Positions 35,696 through 44,124 of a stretch of DNA of 64,000 nt are shown here, in pieces. The stretch comes from Pandoraea fibrosis (GTDB lineage Bacteria; Pseudomonadota; Gammaproteobacteria; Burkholderiales; Burkholderiaceae). Under the pieces are notes generated by a model that saw nothing but the letters and a program-made list of their open reading frames with translations, was not told the origin of the DNA and ran no database searches. The DNA lies in contig NZ_CP047385.1 in assembly GCF_000807775.2 (NCBI RefSeq), positions 5,022,001 through 5,086,000 of the forward strand, given 5' to 3'. A program made the position numbers and the translations under genes. Numbering within the stretch: the stretch's first letter is position 1; the number at the start of each line of letters is the position of its first letter.

Positions 35696-36487
35696 TCAGG
35701 GCATGACGAAACCGCCGTTGACCGGCAGCACTTGCCCGGTCACGAAACGGGATGCATCGGAGAGCAGGAACAGCACCGGCCCGATCACGTCGTCGGGCAC
35801 CTGAGCGCGCGGCAATGCACGCCCCTCCAGATAGTGGCGATGACGCTCAGCCGGCACGTAGGCCGTGGCCTCGACCTCGACGAGCCCCGGCGCGATGGCG
35901 TTCACGGTGATGCCGTCGGGACCGAGTTCGCGCGCAAGCGAGCGGGTCATCGACATCACCGCGCCCTTGCTGGCGGTGTAGGCGAGCAGGCGCGGGGCAC
36001 CCCACAGCGCCGTGTCCGACGCGATGTTCACGACGCGCCCCTGACCGGAAGCGCGCAGGAAAGGCAGCGCGGCCATCGTCATGAGCCAGGTGCCGCGCAC
36101 GTTCACGTTCATGACCGCGTCCCACGTCTCGATGCTCAGTTCGGCGGCGAGCTTGCCGCCCGAGTTGGTGATCGCACCGTTGTTGACCAGTCCGTCGATG
36201 CCGCCCATCCGGTCGGCGGCGGCTTTCGCTGCCGCGTCCACCGACGCGGGGTCGCAAAGATCGAGACGCACAAACGACACGGCGTGTCCGGCCCCTTGCA
36301 ATTCGGCCGCGAGCCCCTCGCCCGCCGGAGCGGCGATGTCGGCAATCGTCACCTGCGCGCCGCGTGCGACAGCGGCACGCACGAACCCTTCGCCCAGACC
36401 ACGTGCACCGCCCGTGATCAGCAGCTTCTTGCCGTCGAGCGGCGCCAGCGAGTTGGCGTCGAGCGGGAGGATAGGCAATTCGTTCAC
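35696..36487 (-). CDS. Short-chain dehydrogenase/reductase
   Basis: A 263-residue classical SDR with all catalytic residues: TGGARGLGEG cofactor loop, NNGAITNS, serine in VVNIASDTALW and YTASK at about residue 167 (tyrosine/lysine). The end FVTGQVLPVNGGFVMP is typical. It probably oxidises a dihydrodiol or alcohol intermediate. It is third in the operon, 18 bp after the permease. It differs from the SDR at 32342, which lacks the tyrosine, so the two are not redundant copies. Confidence 0.93.
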   Translation of the reverse strand: MNELPILPLDANSLAPLDGKKLLITGGARGLGEGFVRAAVARGAQVTIADIAAPAGEGLAAELQGAGHAVSFVRLDLCDPASVDAAAKAAADRMGGIDGLVNNGAITNSGGKLAAELSIETWDAVMNVNVRGTWLMTMAALPFLRASGQGRVVNIASDTALWGAPRLLAYTASKGAVMSMTRSLARELGPDGITVNAIAPGLVEVEATAYVPAERHRHYLEGRALPRAQVPDDVIGPVLFLLSDASRFVTGQVLPVNGGFVMP

Positions 36488-36505
36488 GATGGACGTCCCC
36501 GGCGC

Positions 36506-37288
36506 TCAGGCAATGTTCATGGAAGCGCGCGGCACGTAATGCAGTGCGCGGCGCTCTAACCAGACCACGGCGGCGTAAGCCGCGATACCGATGACGGTGA
36601 GCCCGGCGATGGCGACGAACACCATCGCGGTATTGCCCTGGCCTTCGCCGTACACCAGCAGATAGCCCAGCCCCCGGTCGCCGCCGACCAGTTCGCCCAC
36701 GGTCACGCCGATCACGGCCAGCGTCGACGCAATGCGCAAACCGGCGAAGAGCGCCTGCATGGCCGAAGGAAATTCAACGAAGCGGAAGATCTGCCAGCGA
36801 CGGCCGCACAGGGCGCGCACCAGATTGACCATGTCGGGATCGACGGAGCGCACGGCGCCGAGCACGTTGATCATCACGGGGAAGAAGACGATCAGCACGG
36901 CAACCAGAATCTTCGGGTAGATGGTGTAGCCCATCCACATCACGAACAGCGGCGCGAATGCGACTTTCGGCGCGATCTGCAAGGCGAGGATGTACGGCGA
37001 GAGCATCGCTTCGGTCGACGGCGACAAGCCGAGGATCACGCCGATCAACACGCCCAGCGCCGAACCGATCACGAAGCCTGCGATCACTTCGAGCGCCGTC
37101 ACGCCGATGTGCAGCCAGAGGTTCTCGACTTGGAACATGCGCACGCCTTCGATCAGGGTCGACGACAGCTTGGGCAACACGAATTCGGGCACGCCAAACG
37201 CCGTCGGGCCCCATTGCCACACGGCCGCGAAGATCAGCAGCAACACGAAGCTGCCGGCGGTCAGTTGCGTTTTGGAAAGGGATTTCAT
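36506..37288 (-). CDS. NitT/TauT-type ABC transporter permease
   Basis: A 260-residue inner-membrane permease of the SsuC/TauC type, with about six helices and the ATPase-contact EAA loop at about residue 160-180 (VDPDMVNLVRALCGRRWQIF). It pairs with the ATPase upstream and the binding protein at 27291. The ATG at 37288 starts at the first hydrophobic helix; longer in-frame upstream starts fall in the ATPase gene. It imports the operon's substrate. Confidence 0.92.
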   Translation of the reverse strand: MKSLSKTQLTAGSFVLLLIFAAVWQWGPTAFGVPEFVLPKLSSTLIEGVRMFQVENLWLHIGVTALEVIAGFVIGSALGVLIGVILGLSPSTEAMLSPYILALQIAPKVAFAPLFVMWMGYTIYPKILVAVLIVFFPVMINVLGAVRSVDPDMVNLVRALCGRRWQIFRFVEFPSAMQALFAGLRIASTLAVIGVTVGELVGGDRGLGYLLVYGEGQGNTAMVFVAIAGLTVIGIAAYAAVVWLERRALHYVPRASMNIA

Positions 37289-37326
37289 AGCGGGATTCCA
37301 GTGTCTTGCAGTGTCGGGAGCCGGGA

Positions 37327-38196
37327 TCAGCCCAGGTGGTCGTCGCGGCCGACCTTGAGCAGTTCCATCAGATGGGCCACGTATTCGTTCATGCCCGCCT
37401 GCTTGCGACGCTCGATGGGGTTGTCGCGATGCGGCAGATCGACCGTAATTTCTTCGATGATCGTGCCCGGGCGTTCGCTCATCACGAACACGCGATCCGA
37501 CAGCGCGATCGCTTCTGCGAGATCGTGGGTAATCATCAGCGCGGTTTTGCCTTCGGCGGCGAGCATCTGCGCGAGGTCTTGCTGGAGCACCATCTTGGTC
37601 TGCGCATCGAGCGCCGAGAATGGCTCGTCCATGAGCAGCACGTCCGGCTCGACGGCGAGCGTGCGCGCGAGCGCGGCTCGCTGGCGCATGCCGCCCGACA
37701 GTTGGTGCGGGTAGTGGTTTTCGAAGCCCTTCAGATGACAACGCGCAAGCAGCGTCTTCGCGACTTCCGCACGCTCAGCCTTGCTGCGCCCACGAATCTG
37801 CATGCCGAGCTCGACGTTCTTCTGGATCGAGCGCCACGGCATGAGCAAGTCTTTCTGCAGCATGAAGGCGACTTGCTGAGACGGACCGCGCACTGGCTTG
37901 CCGGTGAGCGTGACCTGACCCTCGCTGGGCGCGTACAGACCGGCGCCCATGTTGAGCAATGTGCTCTTGCCGCAGCCGCTCGGGCCGATCAGCGAAACGA
38001 ACTCACCGGCCTTGATGCCGATGGACACGTTCGAGACGGCCGTCATTTCGCCCTTGCCCTGGCGATTTTTGAACCGACGCGTGACGCCGCGGTATTCGAT
38101 GGCGAACGGCAGGGGTGCCGCCACCGGCTGCGCCTGACGCGCGTCGGCATACGCCTCGGCGACGTTCGCGTCCTTCAATTGAATCGACCTGAGCAT
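37327..38196 (-). CDS. NitT/TauT-type ABC transporter ATPase
   Basis: A 289-residue ATPase, first gene of the operon. Walker A GPSGCGKST near residue 73, Q-loop FMLQKDLL, signature LSGGMRQR, Walker B LLMDEPFSALD and the H-loop MITHD are all intact. An N-terminal extension of about 30 residues precedes the domain. The start at 38196 is about 100 bp downstream of the inverted repeat at 38296-38313 and the TATAAT at 38333-38338. Confidence 0.93.
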   Translation of the reverse strand: MLRSIQLKDANVAEAYADARQAQPVAAPLPFAIEYRGVTRRFKNRQGKGEMTAVSNVSIGIKAGEFVSLIGPSGCGKSTLLNMGAGLYAPSEGQVTLTGKPVRGPSQQVAFMLQKDLLMPWRSIQKNVELGMQIRGRSKAERAEVAKTLLARCHLKGFENHYPHQLSGGMRQRAALARTLAVEPDVLLMDEPFSALDAQTKMVLQQDLAQMLAAEGKTALMITHDLAEAIALSDRVFVMSERPGTIIEEITVDLPHRDNPIERRKQAGMNEYVAHLMELLKVGRDDHLG

Positions 38197-38295
38197 GGGA
38201 AACCACCGTGTTTCTGGATGTTCAACTTGCCTCGGGCAGCCTGCCGCTTCACTTCGCCTGCATGGCCTGCCAGCCTGTCCTTCGCTTGCGTCTTT

Positions 38296-38313
38296 CGTTT
38301 CATATGTGAAACG
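38296..38313 (-). promoter_or_regulatory. Inverted-repeat operator upstream of the catabolic operon
   Basis: CGTTTCA-TATG-TGAAACG: perfect 7-bp arms with a 4-bp spacer, about 100 bp before the operon's first start codon and just downstream of the -10 box. The same element (one mismatch) stands at 39715-39732, equally far from the porin start, and the bases beyond it (GATTTACTTATG / GGATTACTTATG) are also shared. Likely an IclR-family binding site; the IclR protein encoded in the operon is the first candidate. Confidence 0.75.
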
Positions 38314-38332
38314 TTGATTTACTTATGGATCA

Positions 38333-38359
38333 ATTATAGGGAGTGACGCGCGTAGTCAA
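38333..38359 (-). promoter_or_regulatory. Catabolic operon promoter (TTGACT-15-TATAAT)
   Basis: On the minus strand, TTGACT (38354-38359) and a perfect TATAAT (38333-38338) are separated by 15 bp, a bit short of the usual 17. The operator at 38296-38313 lies downstream of the -10 box, where a bound repressor would block initiation or elongation. Confidence 0.6.
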
Positions 38360-38427
38360 AATTGTTTTTTGACTAGGGGAAACCCGAATTCATGCGGAAG
38401 CCGGCCGACGAGCGCCGTTTCCGGACG

Positions 38428-38461
38428 AAAAAAACGCCGGCAAGCGGGAGCCGGCCGGCGT
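38428..38461 (-). terminator. Rho-independent terminator of the porin gene
   Basis: On the minus strand ACGCCGGC and GCCGGCGT (perfect 8-bp arms, 12-nt loop) are followed by seven T. It starts 41 bp after the porin stop and separates the porin from the catabolic operon. Confidence 0.88.
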
Positions 38462-38501
38462 GTGAAGTGAGACCACTGGGTGAATCTCGAAATGCGCGAC
38501 G

Positions 38502-39611
38502 TCAGAACGAGTGATGCACGCCCGACATGATGACGACCTGGTTGGCGGTCGACGACGCGCCGATGGTGTTGATCGCCGTCACGGCACCATTGCCGCTCGC
38601 ATGTTGGTAGACCCCGCTCACGTACACCTGCGTGCGCTTGGAGAACGCATAGACGTCGCCCAGGCTCACCTGCGTCCAGCGTTTGCCGGACATGTTGGTC
38701 GTGGCCGCGCCGAAGGTGATCGTGTTCGCCACGCTCGTGGCATAGTTCGCGCCGCCGTCGAACGACTGGTAGGTGTCGCTGAAGCCGGGCGACTGGAGTT
38801 TTACGCGCGTGTACAGGGCGTGCAGCAGCCACGGCCCGAAGCCATACGACACACCGGCGCCCATGTTCTCGACATTCGAAGCCGCATAGGTACCGACCGG
38901 CTGGCCCTGGAACGTGGCGCCGCCGAGCACGGCGACGTTCGGCGTGCGGTTGTTTTCGTTCGAGTACACCGCCGACGCCTTGAAGCCGCCGTTGGTGTAA
39001 TTGGCCGCCACGCTCCACTTGCGCCCATTGGCGAAGTTCGTGTTGTTGCCCAGGGAAATCATGGCGCCCGCCTTGAAACCGGCGAAGTCAGGCGTGACGT
39101 AGCGCACCGAGTTGTCGACCTGCACGACGGACGTGTTGGCGAGTTCGTCGAGATTGCCCGGGTGGAACATGTACCAGTTCATGCCCAGATAGGCCGTGCT
39201 CATCGGGCCCAGCCAGTCGAAGTTGAACGTGGTCATGTGGCCGATGGTGAGCGTGCCCATCTTGTCCGACTGGAGACCCAGCCACGACTGACGGTTAAAC
39301 ATCGCGCCCGCTTTGATCGTGTTGCCCGTCAGCGTGGAGAAGCCGTTTTCCAACAGGAAGATGGCGCGATTGCCGCCGCCGAGATCTTCCACACCGCGCA
39401 GGCCCCAGCGATCCGGCTGCGTGCCGCCCTGCTGCGCGATCCAGTTCGCGCTGCCGCTCTGGTTGTTCACGTATGCCACGCCCGCATCCATGCTGCCGTA
39501 GATCGTGACGTTGCTCTGCGCCTGCGCTGCGACCGGCACGCCAGCCGCCAACAGCGTTGCCGCCGCCAGCACCGTCATGCCCGGGATCCGCCCCATCGGA
39601 AACCGCTTCAT
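38502..39611 (-). CDS. Gram-negative porin (general trimeric, Burkholderia type)
   Basis: A 369-residue outer-membrane porin with a signal peptide (PVAAQAQSNVTIYG; cleavage after AQA) and the starting strand SNVTIYGSMDAGVAYVNN typical of Burkholderiales porins. It ends with the barrel's terminal phenylalanine (GVHHSF). AGGAG lies seven bases before the ATG at 39611. It shares the operator-like element with the catabolic operon, so it is probably a substrate-specific porin of that pathway. Confidence 0.93.
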   Translation of the reverse strand: MKRFPMGRIPGMTVLAAATLLAAGVPVAAQAQSNVTIYGSMDAGVAYVNNQSGSANWIAQQGGTQPDRWGLRGVEDLGGGNRAIFLLENGFSTLTGNTIKAGAMFNRQSWLGLQSDKMGTLTIGHMTTFNFDWLGPMSTAYLGMNWYMFHPGNLDELANTSVVQVDNSVRYVTPDFAGFKAGAMISLGNNTNFANGRKWSVAANYTNGGFKASAVYSNENNRTPNVAVLGGATFQGQPVGTYAASNVENMGAGVSYGFGPWLLHALYTRVKLQSPGFSDTYQSFDGGANYATSVANTITFGAATTNMSGKRWTQVSLGDVYAFSKRTQVYVSGVYQHASGNGAVTAINTIGASSTANQVVIMSGVHHSF

Positions 39612-39714
39612 CTGTGTACTCCTGTCGTTCGATGATTCGAGAACGGTGAAGACGCCGCCTCCGGTGCACGGCGACCCAAACCGGTCACACCCCTCGCGCA
39701 CCTGTCTTTTTCGA

Positions 39715-39732
39715 CGTTCCACCTGTGAAACG
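39715..39732 (-). promoter_or_regulatory. Inverted-repeat operator upstream of the porin
   Basis: CGTTCCA-CCTG-TGAAACG, a near-perfect copy of the element at 38296-38313 (one arm mismatch), centred about 112 bp before the porin start. See that entry for the shared flank. Confidence 0.72.
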
Positions 39733-40002
39733 TTGGATTACTTATGAAACCAACAGAGCAGAGCTTAGGCCAGGTGACGTGCGAGTCCCGCAGCGGAGAT
39801 GCACGAATTGATGAAGAGAAATTGGCGTGCTATCGCGCGCATGTTGGGTCGTCATTCCACTGTGTGCATGGAGTTCTTTCGGCACCGTTCGTCCCGTGCG
39901 CGTTGCCGGAAGTCCACGGCGCTCGCCGCTTTGCGCGATACCGTCTGCTCCGGATTTACCCGATGACCTCTTGCGATCGAACGAATCAAAAACAATAATA
40001 TT

Positions 40003-40026
40003 TGAACATCATGTTCATATTTGAAC
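40003..40026 (+). promoter_or_regulatory. Palindromic operator upstream of FAD monooxygenase / IclR operon
   Basis: TGAACAT-C-ATGTTCA (40003-40017) is a perfect 7+1+7 palindrome, and GTTCA-TATT-TGAAC (40013-40026) overlaps it, with the same 4-bp spacer as the elements at 38296 and 39715. It lies about 50 bp before the start at 40074, in an AT-rich stretch. An IclR-type regulator (product of 41287) probably binds here. Confidence 0.65.
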
Positions 40027-40073
40027 GTTTTATTTTTTCTGATTCGTCGTCTCTTTTGTCAAAGGATGTCCCC

Positions 40074-41231
40074 ATGCAAGCTCCTCTCATCGGCATCAAC
40101 GGTGCCGGCATCGGCGGTCTGGCCGCTGCCATCGGTCTGATTCGCGCAGGGTTTCGTGTGCGTGTGTATGAGCAGGCCTCGCAGTTCGCCCGCGTCGGCG
40201 CAGACATCAATCTGACGCCCAACGCCGTGCGCGCGCTCGACGGCCTCGGTGTCGGCGACGCGTTGCGCAAGACCGCTGCACAACCGAGCCATCGCATCAG
40301 CCGCACATGGGATTCGGGAGAGGAGACCTCGCGCCTCGAGATGGCGCAAACCGCACAGACGAAATACGGGGCGCCGCAACTCACGATGCATCGCGCCGAT
40401 CTGCTGCAAGCGCTGGAGCAAGCCGTGCCCGCCGACGCAATTTCGCTGGGCAAGAAGCTCGTGTCGTTCGACGCGCCGCAGGACACGCAGACCGGGCCTA
40501 TTCGCCTGACGTTCGCGGACGGCTCGCATGACGAGGTTGACGTGCTGATTGGCGCAGACGGCATTCACTCCGTGGTGCGTACCGGCCTGTTCGGGCCGGA
40601 GTCGCCCGAGTTCACGGGAGTGGTGGCTTATCGGGCGGTCGTGCCGGCGCACAAGCTCGAGGGCGTGTCGAATCTCGGTGCGTTCACGAAATGGTGGGGG
40701 CCGAATCCGTCAAGCCAGATCGTGACATTCCCGCTCAATCTCGGTCGCGACATTTTCGTCTTCGCCACCACACCCCAGGATAGCTGGACGCTCGAATCGT
40801 GGACCGCGCCGGGCGACGTGCATGAGTTGCGCGCCATGTATGCCGACTATCACCCCGAGGCGCGCGCCCTCCTCGACGCTTGCGACAGCGTGCTCAAGTC
40901 CGCCCTTTATGTGCGAGATCCGTTGCCGCAATGGTCTCGCGATCGTGTCTCGTTGCTCGGCGACGCGAGCCATCCGATGATGCCGTTCATGGCGCAAGGC
41001 GCCGGCATGGCGATCGAAGATGCTGTGGTACTGTCTCGCCACCTGGGCGCTGTGGGTCCGAACGCCGATGCCGCTGCCCTGTGCGCAGCGCTGACGCGCT
41101 ACGAAGCCTCGCGGCGCGAGCGCACGGCGCGTGTGCAAATCGGCTCGCGCGGCAATCAGTGGCTCAAGGAAGGCGGCAATGCCGATTGGGTCTACGAATA
41201 CGACGCATGGCAAGTCCCGCTCGCGGCCTGA
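40074..41231 (+). CDS. FAD-dependent monooxygenase (6-hydroxynicotinate 3-monooxygenase/salicylate hydroxylase-like)
   Basis: A 385-residue class A flavin monooxygenase. FAD motif GINGAGIGGLAAAIGL near residue 8, IGADGIHSVVR near 165 and LLGDASHPMMPFMAQGAGM near 300. The combination of the long MAQGAGMAIEDA motif, HRADLL and KWW resembles NicC-type 6-hydroxynicotinate 3-monooxygenase and salicylate hydroxylases. RBS AAAGGA precedes the ATG at 40074. The operator at 40003 and the IclR regulator downstream suggest ligand-induced expression together with the neighbouring catabolic regulon. Confidence 0.88.
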   Translation: MQAPLIGINGAGIGGLAAAIGLIRAGFRVRVYEQASQFARVGADINLTPNAVRALDGLGVGDALRKTAAQPSHRISRTWDSGEETSRLEMAQTAQTKYGAPQLTMHRADLLQALEQAVPADAISLGKKLVSFDAPQDTQTGPIRLTFADGSHDEVDVLIGADGIHSVVRTGLFGPESPEFTGVVAYRAVVPAHKLEGVSNLGAFTKWWGPNPSSQIVTFPLNLGRDIFVFATTPQDSWTLESWTAPGDVHELRAMYADYHPEARALLDACDSVLKSALYVRDPLPQWSRDRVSLLGDASHPMMPFMAQGAGMAIEDAVVLSRHLGAVGPNADAAALCAALTRYEASRRERTARVQIGSRGNQWLKEGGNADWVYEYDAWQVPLAA

Positions 41232-41286
41232 TGCTCGCCTCCGGGCAGCGCGCCGCCGCCTTTGCCCGACGAATGGAATCGAACGC

Positions 41287-42150
41287 ATGACCAAAGCCTC
41301 GCAACGCGCCGAAATCGCTACCGACAAGACCGACATTCACGAGTCCCCCGACGCTACGCAAGCCGGCCTTGTCACGCCGGTCATGCGCGCGCTCAAACTA
41401 CTGCGCTTCGTGGCAGACGGCGGATCGACGGCCAACATGAGCGAAGTCGGTCGCCGTATCGGCGTGAATCGTGTGACGGTCATGCGTCTGATCGAGACGC
41501 TGCAATTCGAGGGGGTACTGGAACCGTTGCCGCACGGCGGGCATCGCCTCGGGCTGGGTTTTCTGACGCTCGCGGCCAGCGCACTCGCCGGCGAGGATCA
41601 CCTCGCCACAGCACGACGCGTGCTGACACGTGTGACAAGCGAGACCGGTTTGTCGAGCTATCTGACGGTGCTCGACGGTGCGCAAGTTCGCTATTTACTG
41701 TGCGAGACCCCGGCGTTGCCGCTCGTCAGCAATATTCGCGCGGGCAGCCGTGTCACCGCGCATCTGACGGCGCCGGGCCGCTCGTTGCTGGCCCATCTGA
41801 GTCCCGAGCGTCGCCGTGTGCTGCTCGGCCCGGAACCGCTCGCCGCTGCCACGGCACAAAGCGCACGCACGTATGCGGCGCTCGATGCCCAACTGGCGCG
41901 CGACCGCGAAGCCGGATGCGCCTGGAGTCAGGACGGCTTCGAAGCGGGCATCGATGCCTGCGCGGCCGCCGCGCTCGATGCGCGTGGCAGGCCGCTGGCC
42001 GCACTCAGTGTGGCAGGTCCGCGCTCGCTGGTCGGCACCGATGCGGTAGCGCGCGAGCGAACCGCCGCTGCGGTCAAATCCGGTGCCGCCGATCTCGCCG
42101 TATTACTGGCAGATGCGCCAGCTTTCCTCGCGGCGGCCGGACGTCTGTAA
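41287..42150 (+). CDS. IclR-family regulator
   Basis: A 287-residue regulator with an N-terminal polar tail (about 1-25), the winged helix-turn-helix (MSEVGRRIGVNRVTVMRLIETL at about 50-71, a standard IclR reading) and a ligand domain ending ARERTAAAVKSGAADL. It follows the FAD monooxygenase by 55 bp, in the same direction, so likely autoregulated with it. It differs in sequence from the IclR protein at 33145. Confidence 0.92.
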   Translation: MTKASQRAEIATDKTDIHESPDATQAGLVTPVMRALKLLRFVADGGSTANMSEVGRRIGVNRVTVMRLIETLQFEGVLEPLPHGGHRLGLGFLTLAASALAGEDHLATARRVLTRVTSETGLSSYLTVLDGAQVRYLLCETPALPLVSNIRAGSRVTAHLTAPGRSLLAHLSPERRRVLLGPEPLAAATAQSARTYAALDAQLARDREAGCAWSQDGFEAGIDACAAAALDARGRPLAALSVAGPRSLVGTDAVARERTAAAVKSGAADLAVLLADAPAFLAAAGRL

Positions 42151-42462
42151 ACACACAGAGAATGCCCGCCGGCCGTGCACGACGAGCGGTGTTTCGCTCG
42201 CTTGTCGCTAGCCCCGCCTTTCGAAGACTTTCACGAGCCTCGCCCTGCCGTCTCGGTTGACCCGGCGTTTCGGTGTCCCATACGATACGCGTTACCGAGA
42301 CCGTAATCTTCGGTAATGCGCCCGCGCAAGACACAACGCCTCGCGGCAAAAAACGGACTGCTACGATAGCATCTGCTCAAGCGCGTCTGCGCGCGACATC
42401 GTGGCGTAGGACATGTGTGTGGTCTGCGACAACGAACCCACTCACTCACGGCAACGGCCCGA
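42151..42462. promoter_or_regulatory. 312-bp region with inverted repeat upstream of OM barrel gene
   Basis: No gene. One inverted repeat stands out: TTACCGA (42292-42298) and TCGGTAA (42310-42316) separated by 11 bp, about 150 bp before the barrel gene. No T-tract follows, so it is more likely an operator or mRNA leader hairpin than a terminator. Confidence 0.4.
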
Positions 42463-43455
42463 ATGAAAATCAATCCATGGTGGTTACGCACGGCAGCAGC
42501 CGGCATTCTTTTTGGCATCTCAGCCTTTGCCCAAGCACAGGAGGCCACCGTCTTCGCAGGCGGCATGAACGCACGCAACGATGACAATGCGCACACTTAC
42601 GCCTGGGGTTTCGAATACAAGCAGGCGATCACGGAACATTTCTCCACCAGCTTCACATGGCTGAACGAAGGGCATGTACCCGATCATCACCGTGACGGCT
42701 TTGCCGTGCAGTTCTGGGCCCATCAGCCCTTCTTCGACCGGCGCCTGGATGTCGCGGCGGGCGTGGGCCCTTACCGCTACTACGACACCGTCGCCGCCAG
42801 TCGCGGCAAACTTTACCAGGACGATCACGGCTGGGGCGCGATGTTCTCGGTCGCGGCAACGTGGTACTTCCAAAGCCGCTGGTATGTTCAGGCGCGCGCG
42901 AATTATGTCCAGTCGCCGTCGAGCATCAACTCCGTGACCTATCTGCTTGGCGTGGGCTATCAACTCGACAAACCGGCGTCGGCCGGTCCGCTCACCGGCG
43001 CCAATTCGCAAGCGATGCCGACCGGCGACGTGCTCTCCGTGATGGCCGGCCTGTCCGTCGTCAACAGCCTGGACTCACAGAATGCCGCCGCCGAGGCCAT
43101 CGAATACCGGCACGGCTTCGGCCGCTTCTTCGACGGCACGGTCTCGCTCATCAACGAAGGTCACAGCAATCTCGGCAACCGTCAGGGCATTGCCGCGCAG
43201 GCGTGGATCAAGAACGACTTCTTCGACAGTCGCTTCAGCCTTGGCCTCGGCTTTGGGCCCTACGTCACATGGAACAAGTACAAGGAGAATCGCCTGGCGG
43301 ATGGCGCGCAAAACATCGTGGCCGGCTTGCTTACGATGAGCGCCGCCTATCGGTTTTCCGATCACTGGGTCGCCCGCCTGTCATGGAACCGCGTGGTGAC
43401 CGGTTACGACCGCGACAGCGATATCTTTCTCGGTGGTATCGGCTACAGGTTCTGA
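42463..43455 (+). CDS. Outer-membrane beta-barrel protein with internal duplication
   Basis: A 330-residue exported protein: signal peptide ISAFAQAQ (cleaved near residue 26), then beta-barrel-like alternation and a terminal aromatic strand GGIGYRF. The two halves are homologous: TSFTWLNEGHVPDHHRDGFA in the first and TVSLINEGHSNLGNRQGIA in the second, each followed by FFDxR and a GPY motif. The product is thus a tandem of two units of about 150 residues. I do not recognise a named family. Monocistronic, with a strong terminator at 43476. Confidence 0.82.
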   Translation: MKINPWWLRTAAAGILFGISAFAQAQEATVFAGGMNARNDDNAHTYAWGFEYKQAITEHFSTSFTWLNEGHVPDHHRDGFAVQFWAHQPFFDRRLDVAAGVGPYRYYDTVAASRGKLYQDDHGWGAMFSVAATWYFQSRWYVQARANYVQSPSSINSVTYLLGVGYQLDKPASAGPLTGANSQAMPTGDVLSVMAGLSVVNSLDSQNAAAEAIEYRHGFGRFFDGTVSLINEGHSNLGNRQGIAAQAWIKNDFFDSRFSLGLGFGPYVTWNKYKENRLADGAQNIVAGLLTMSAAYRFSDHWVARLSWNRVVTGYDRDSDIFLGGIGYRF

Positions 43456-43475
43456 ACATCCACGCACGACAATCG

Positions 43476-43508
43476 AGGACTGCGGCATCCTGTCGCAGTC
43501 CTTTTTAT
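43476..43508 (+). terminator. Rho-independent terminator of the OM barrel gene
   Basis: AGGACTGCG and CGCAGTCCT (perfect 9-bp arms, 9-nt loop), followed by TTTTTATT, 20 bp after the stop. Confidence 0.92.
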
Positions 43509-43731
43509 TAACATCTTCATTAGAGTCAGGATTCAACATCCAACGAAGTATTCGGATGCCTTGAAACCCTTATTTCATGAGGCTTTCGAGGCCATTCGAT
43601 ATTCGCAATTGATTGTTTCGCCGCATGCGGTTTCTCCTGCGACGTGGTCGTCCTACCTTAGAGGCGTAGGCGGTGCCGGGCACTCAAGTGAGCCGGCCGA
43701 CCACCAGAAAAGCAATGACAGGAGAATCAAC

Positions 43732-44034
43732 ATGACCCGCACACTTTCCCATCTGATGATCGCCGCGACCCTGGCTGTGGCAGCGGCCCCGGCAGCATTC
43801 GCCGGCACGGGCGGCAACGGTTACCCTGACGAAAACCTGTTCTGGCAATCGAGCGTGTATAGCGAAAAACTCGCCGTACCGCGTGCCGAGGTTCGTCAGC
43901 AACTGATCGACGCGCAAGGCACGCTCACGCAAACCGATAGCCAGTACCCCGCGTTGAAGACCTACGGCAAGCCAATCGCCGAACGTGTGCAAGGCTCGAC
44001 CGCGTTGATCAATTCGACTTACGCAGGCAGTTAA
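43732..44034 (+). CDS. DUF4148 exported protein
   Basis: A 100-residue secreted protein: signal peptide ending AAPAAFA, then the short DUF4148-type region SGKLAVPRAEVRQ-like (here YSEKLAVPRAEVRQQL). DUF4148 proteins are small, of unknown function and abundant in Burkholderia and Pandoraea. GGAGA lies seven bases before the ATG at 43732. It has a strong terminator 29 bp after its stop and is monocistronic. Confidence 0.88.
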   Translation: MTRTLSHLMIAATLAVAAAPAAFAGTGGNGYPDENLFWQSSVYSEKLAVPRAEVRQQLIDAQGTLTQTDSQYPALKTYGKPIAERVQGSTALINSTYAGS

Positions 44035-44062
44035 GCGCCTGATCGCTCGCAACTGCTGCGCC

Positions 44063-44095
44063 ACACCCCGCGTATTTCCGCGGGGTGTTTCTTTT
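44063..44095 (+). terminator. Rho-independent terminator after DUF4148 gene
   Basis: ACACCCCGCG and CGCGGGGTGT (perfect 10-bp arms, 6-nt loop), followed by TTCTTTTT. It also separates the convergent ArsR-type gene. Confidence 0.95.
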
Positions 44096-44124
44096 TGGGC
44101 GACGAAAATACTCGCCGCCCAAGT

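Larger units (their letters stand above)
39612..40073. promoter_or_regulatory. 462-bp divergent region between porin and FAD monooxygenase
   Basis: Holds no supported gene. It contains the porin operator (39715-39732) and, near the other end, the AT-rich promoter of the monooxygenase with the inverted repeat at 40003-40026. The middle part (39760-39960) is ordinary GC-rich sequence with no motif I can name. Confidence 0.6.
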
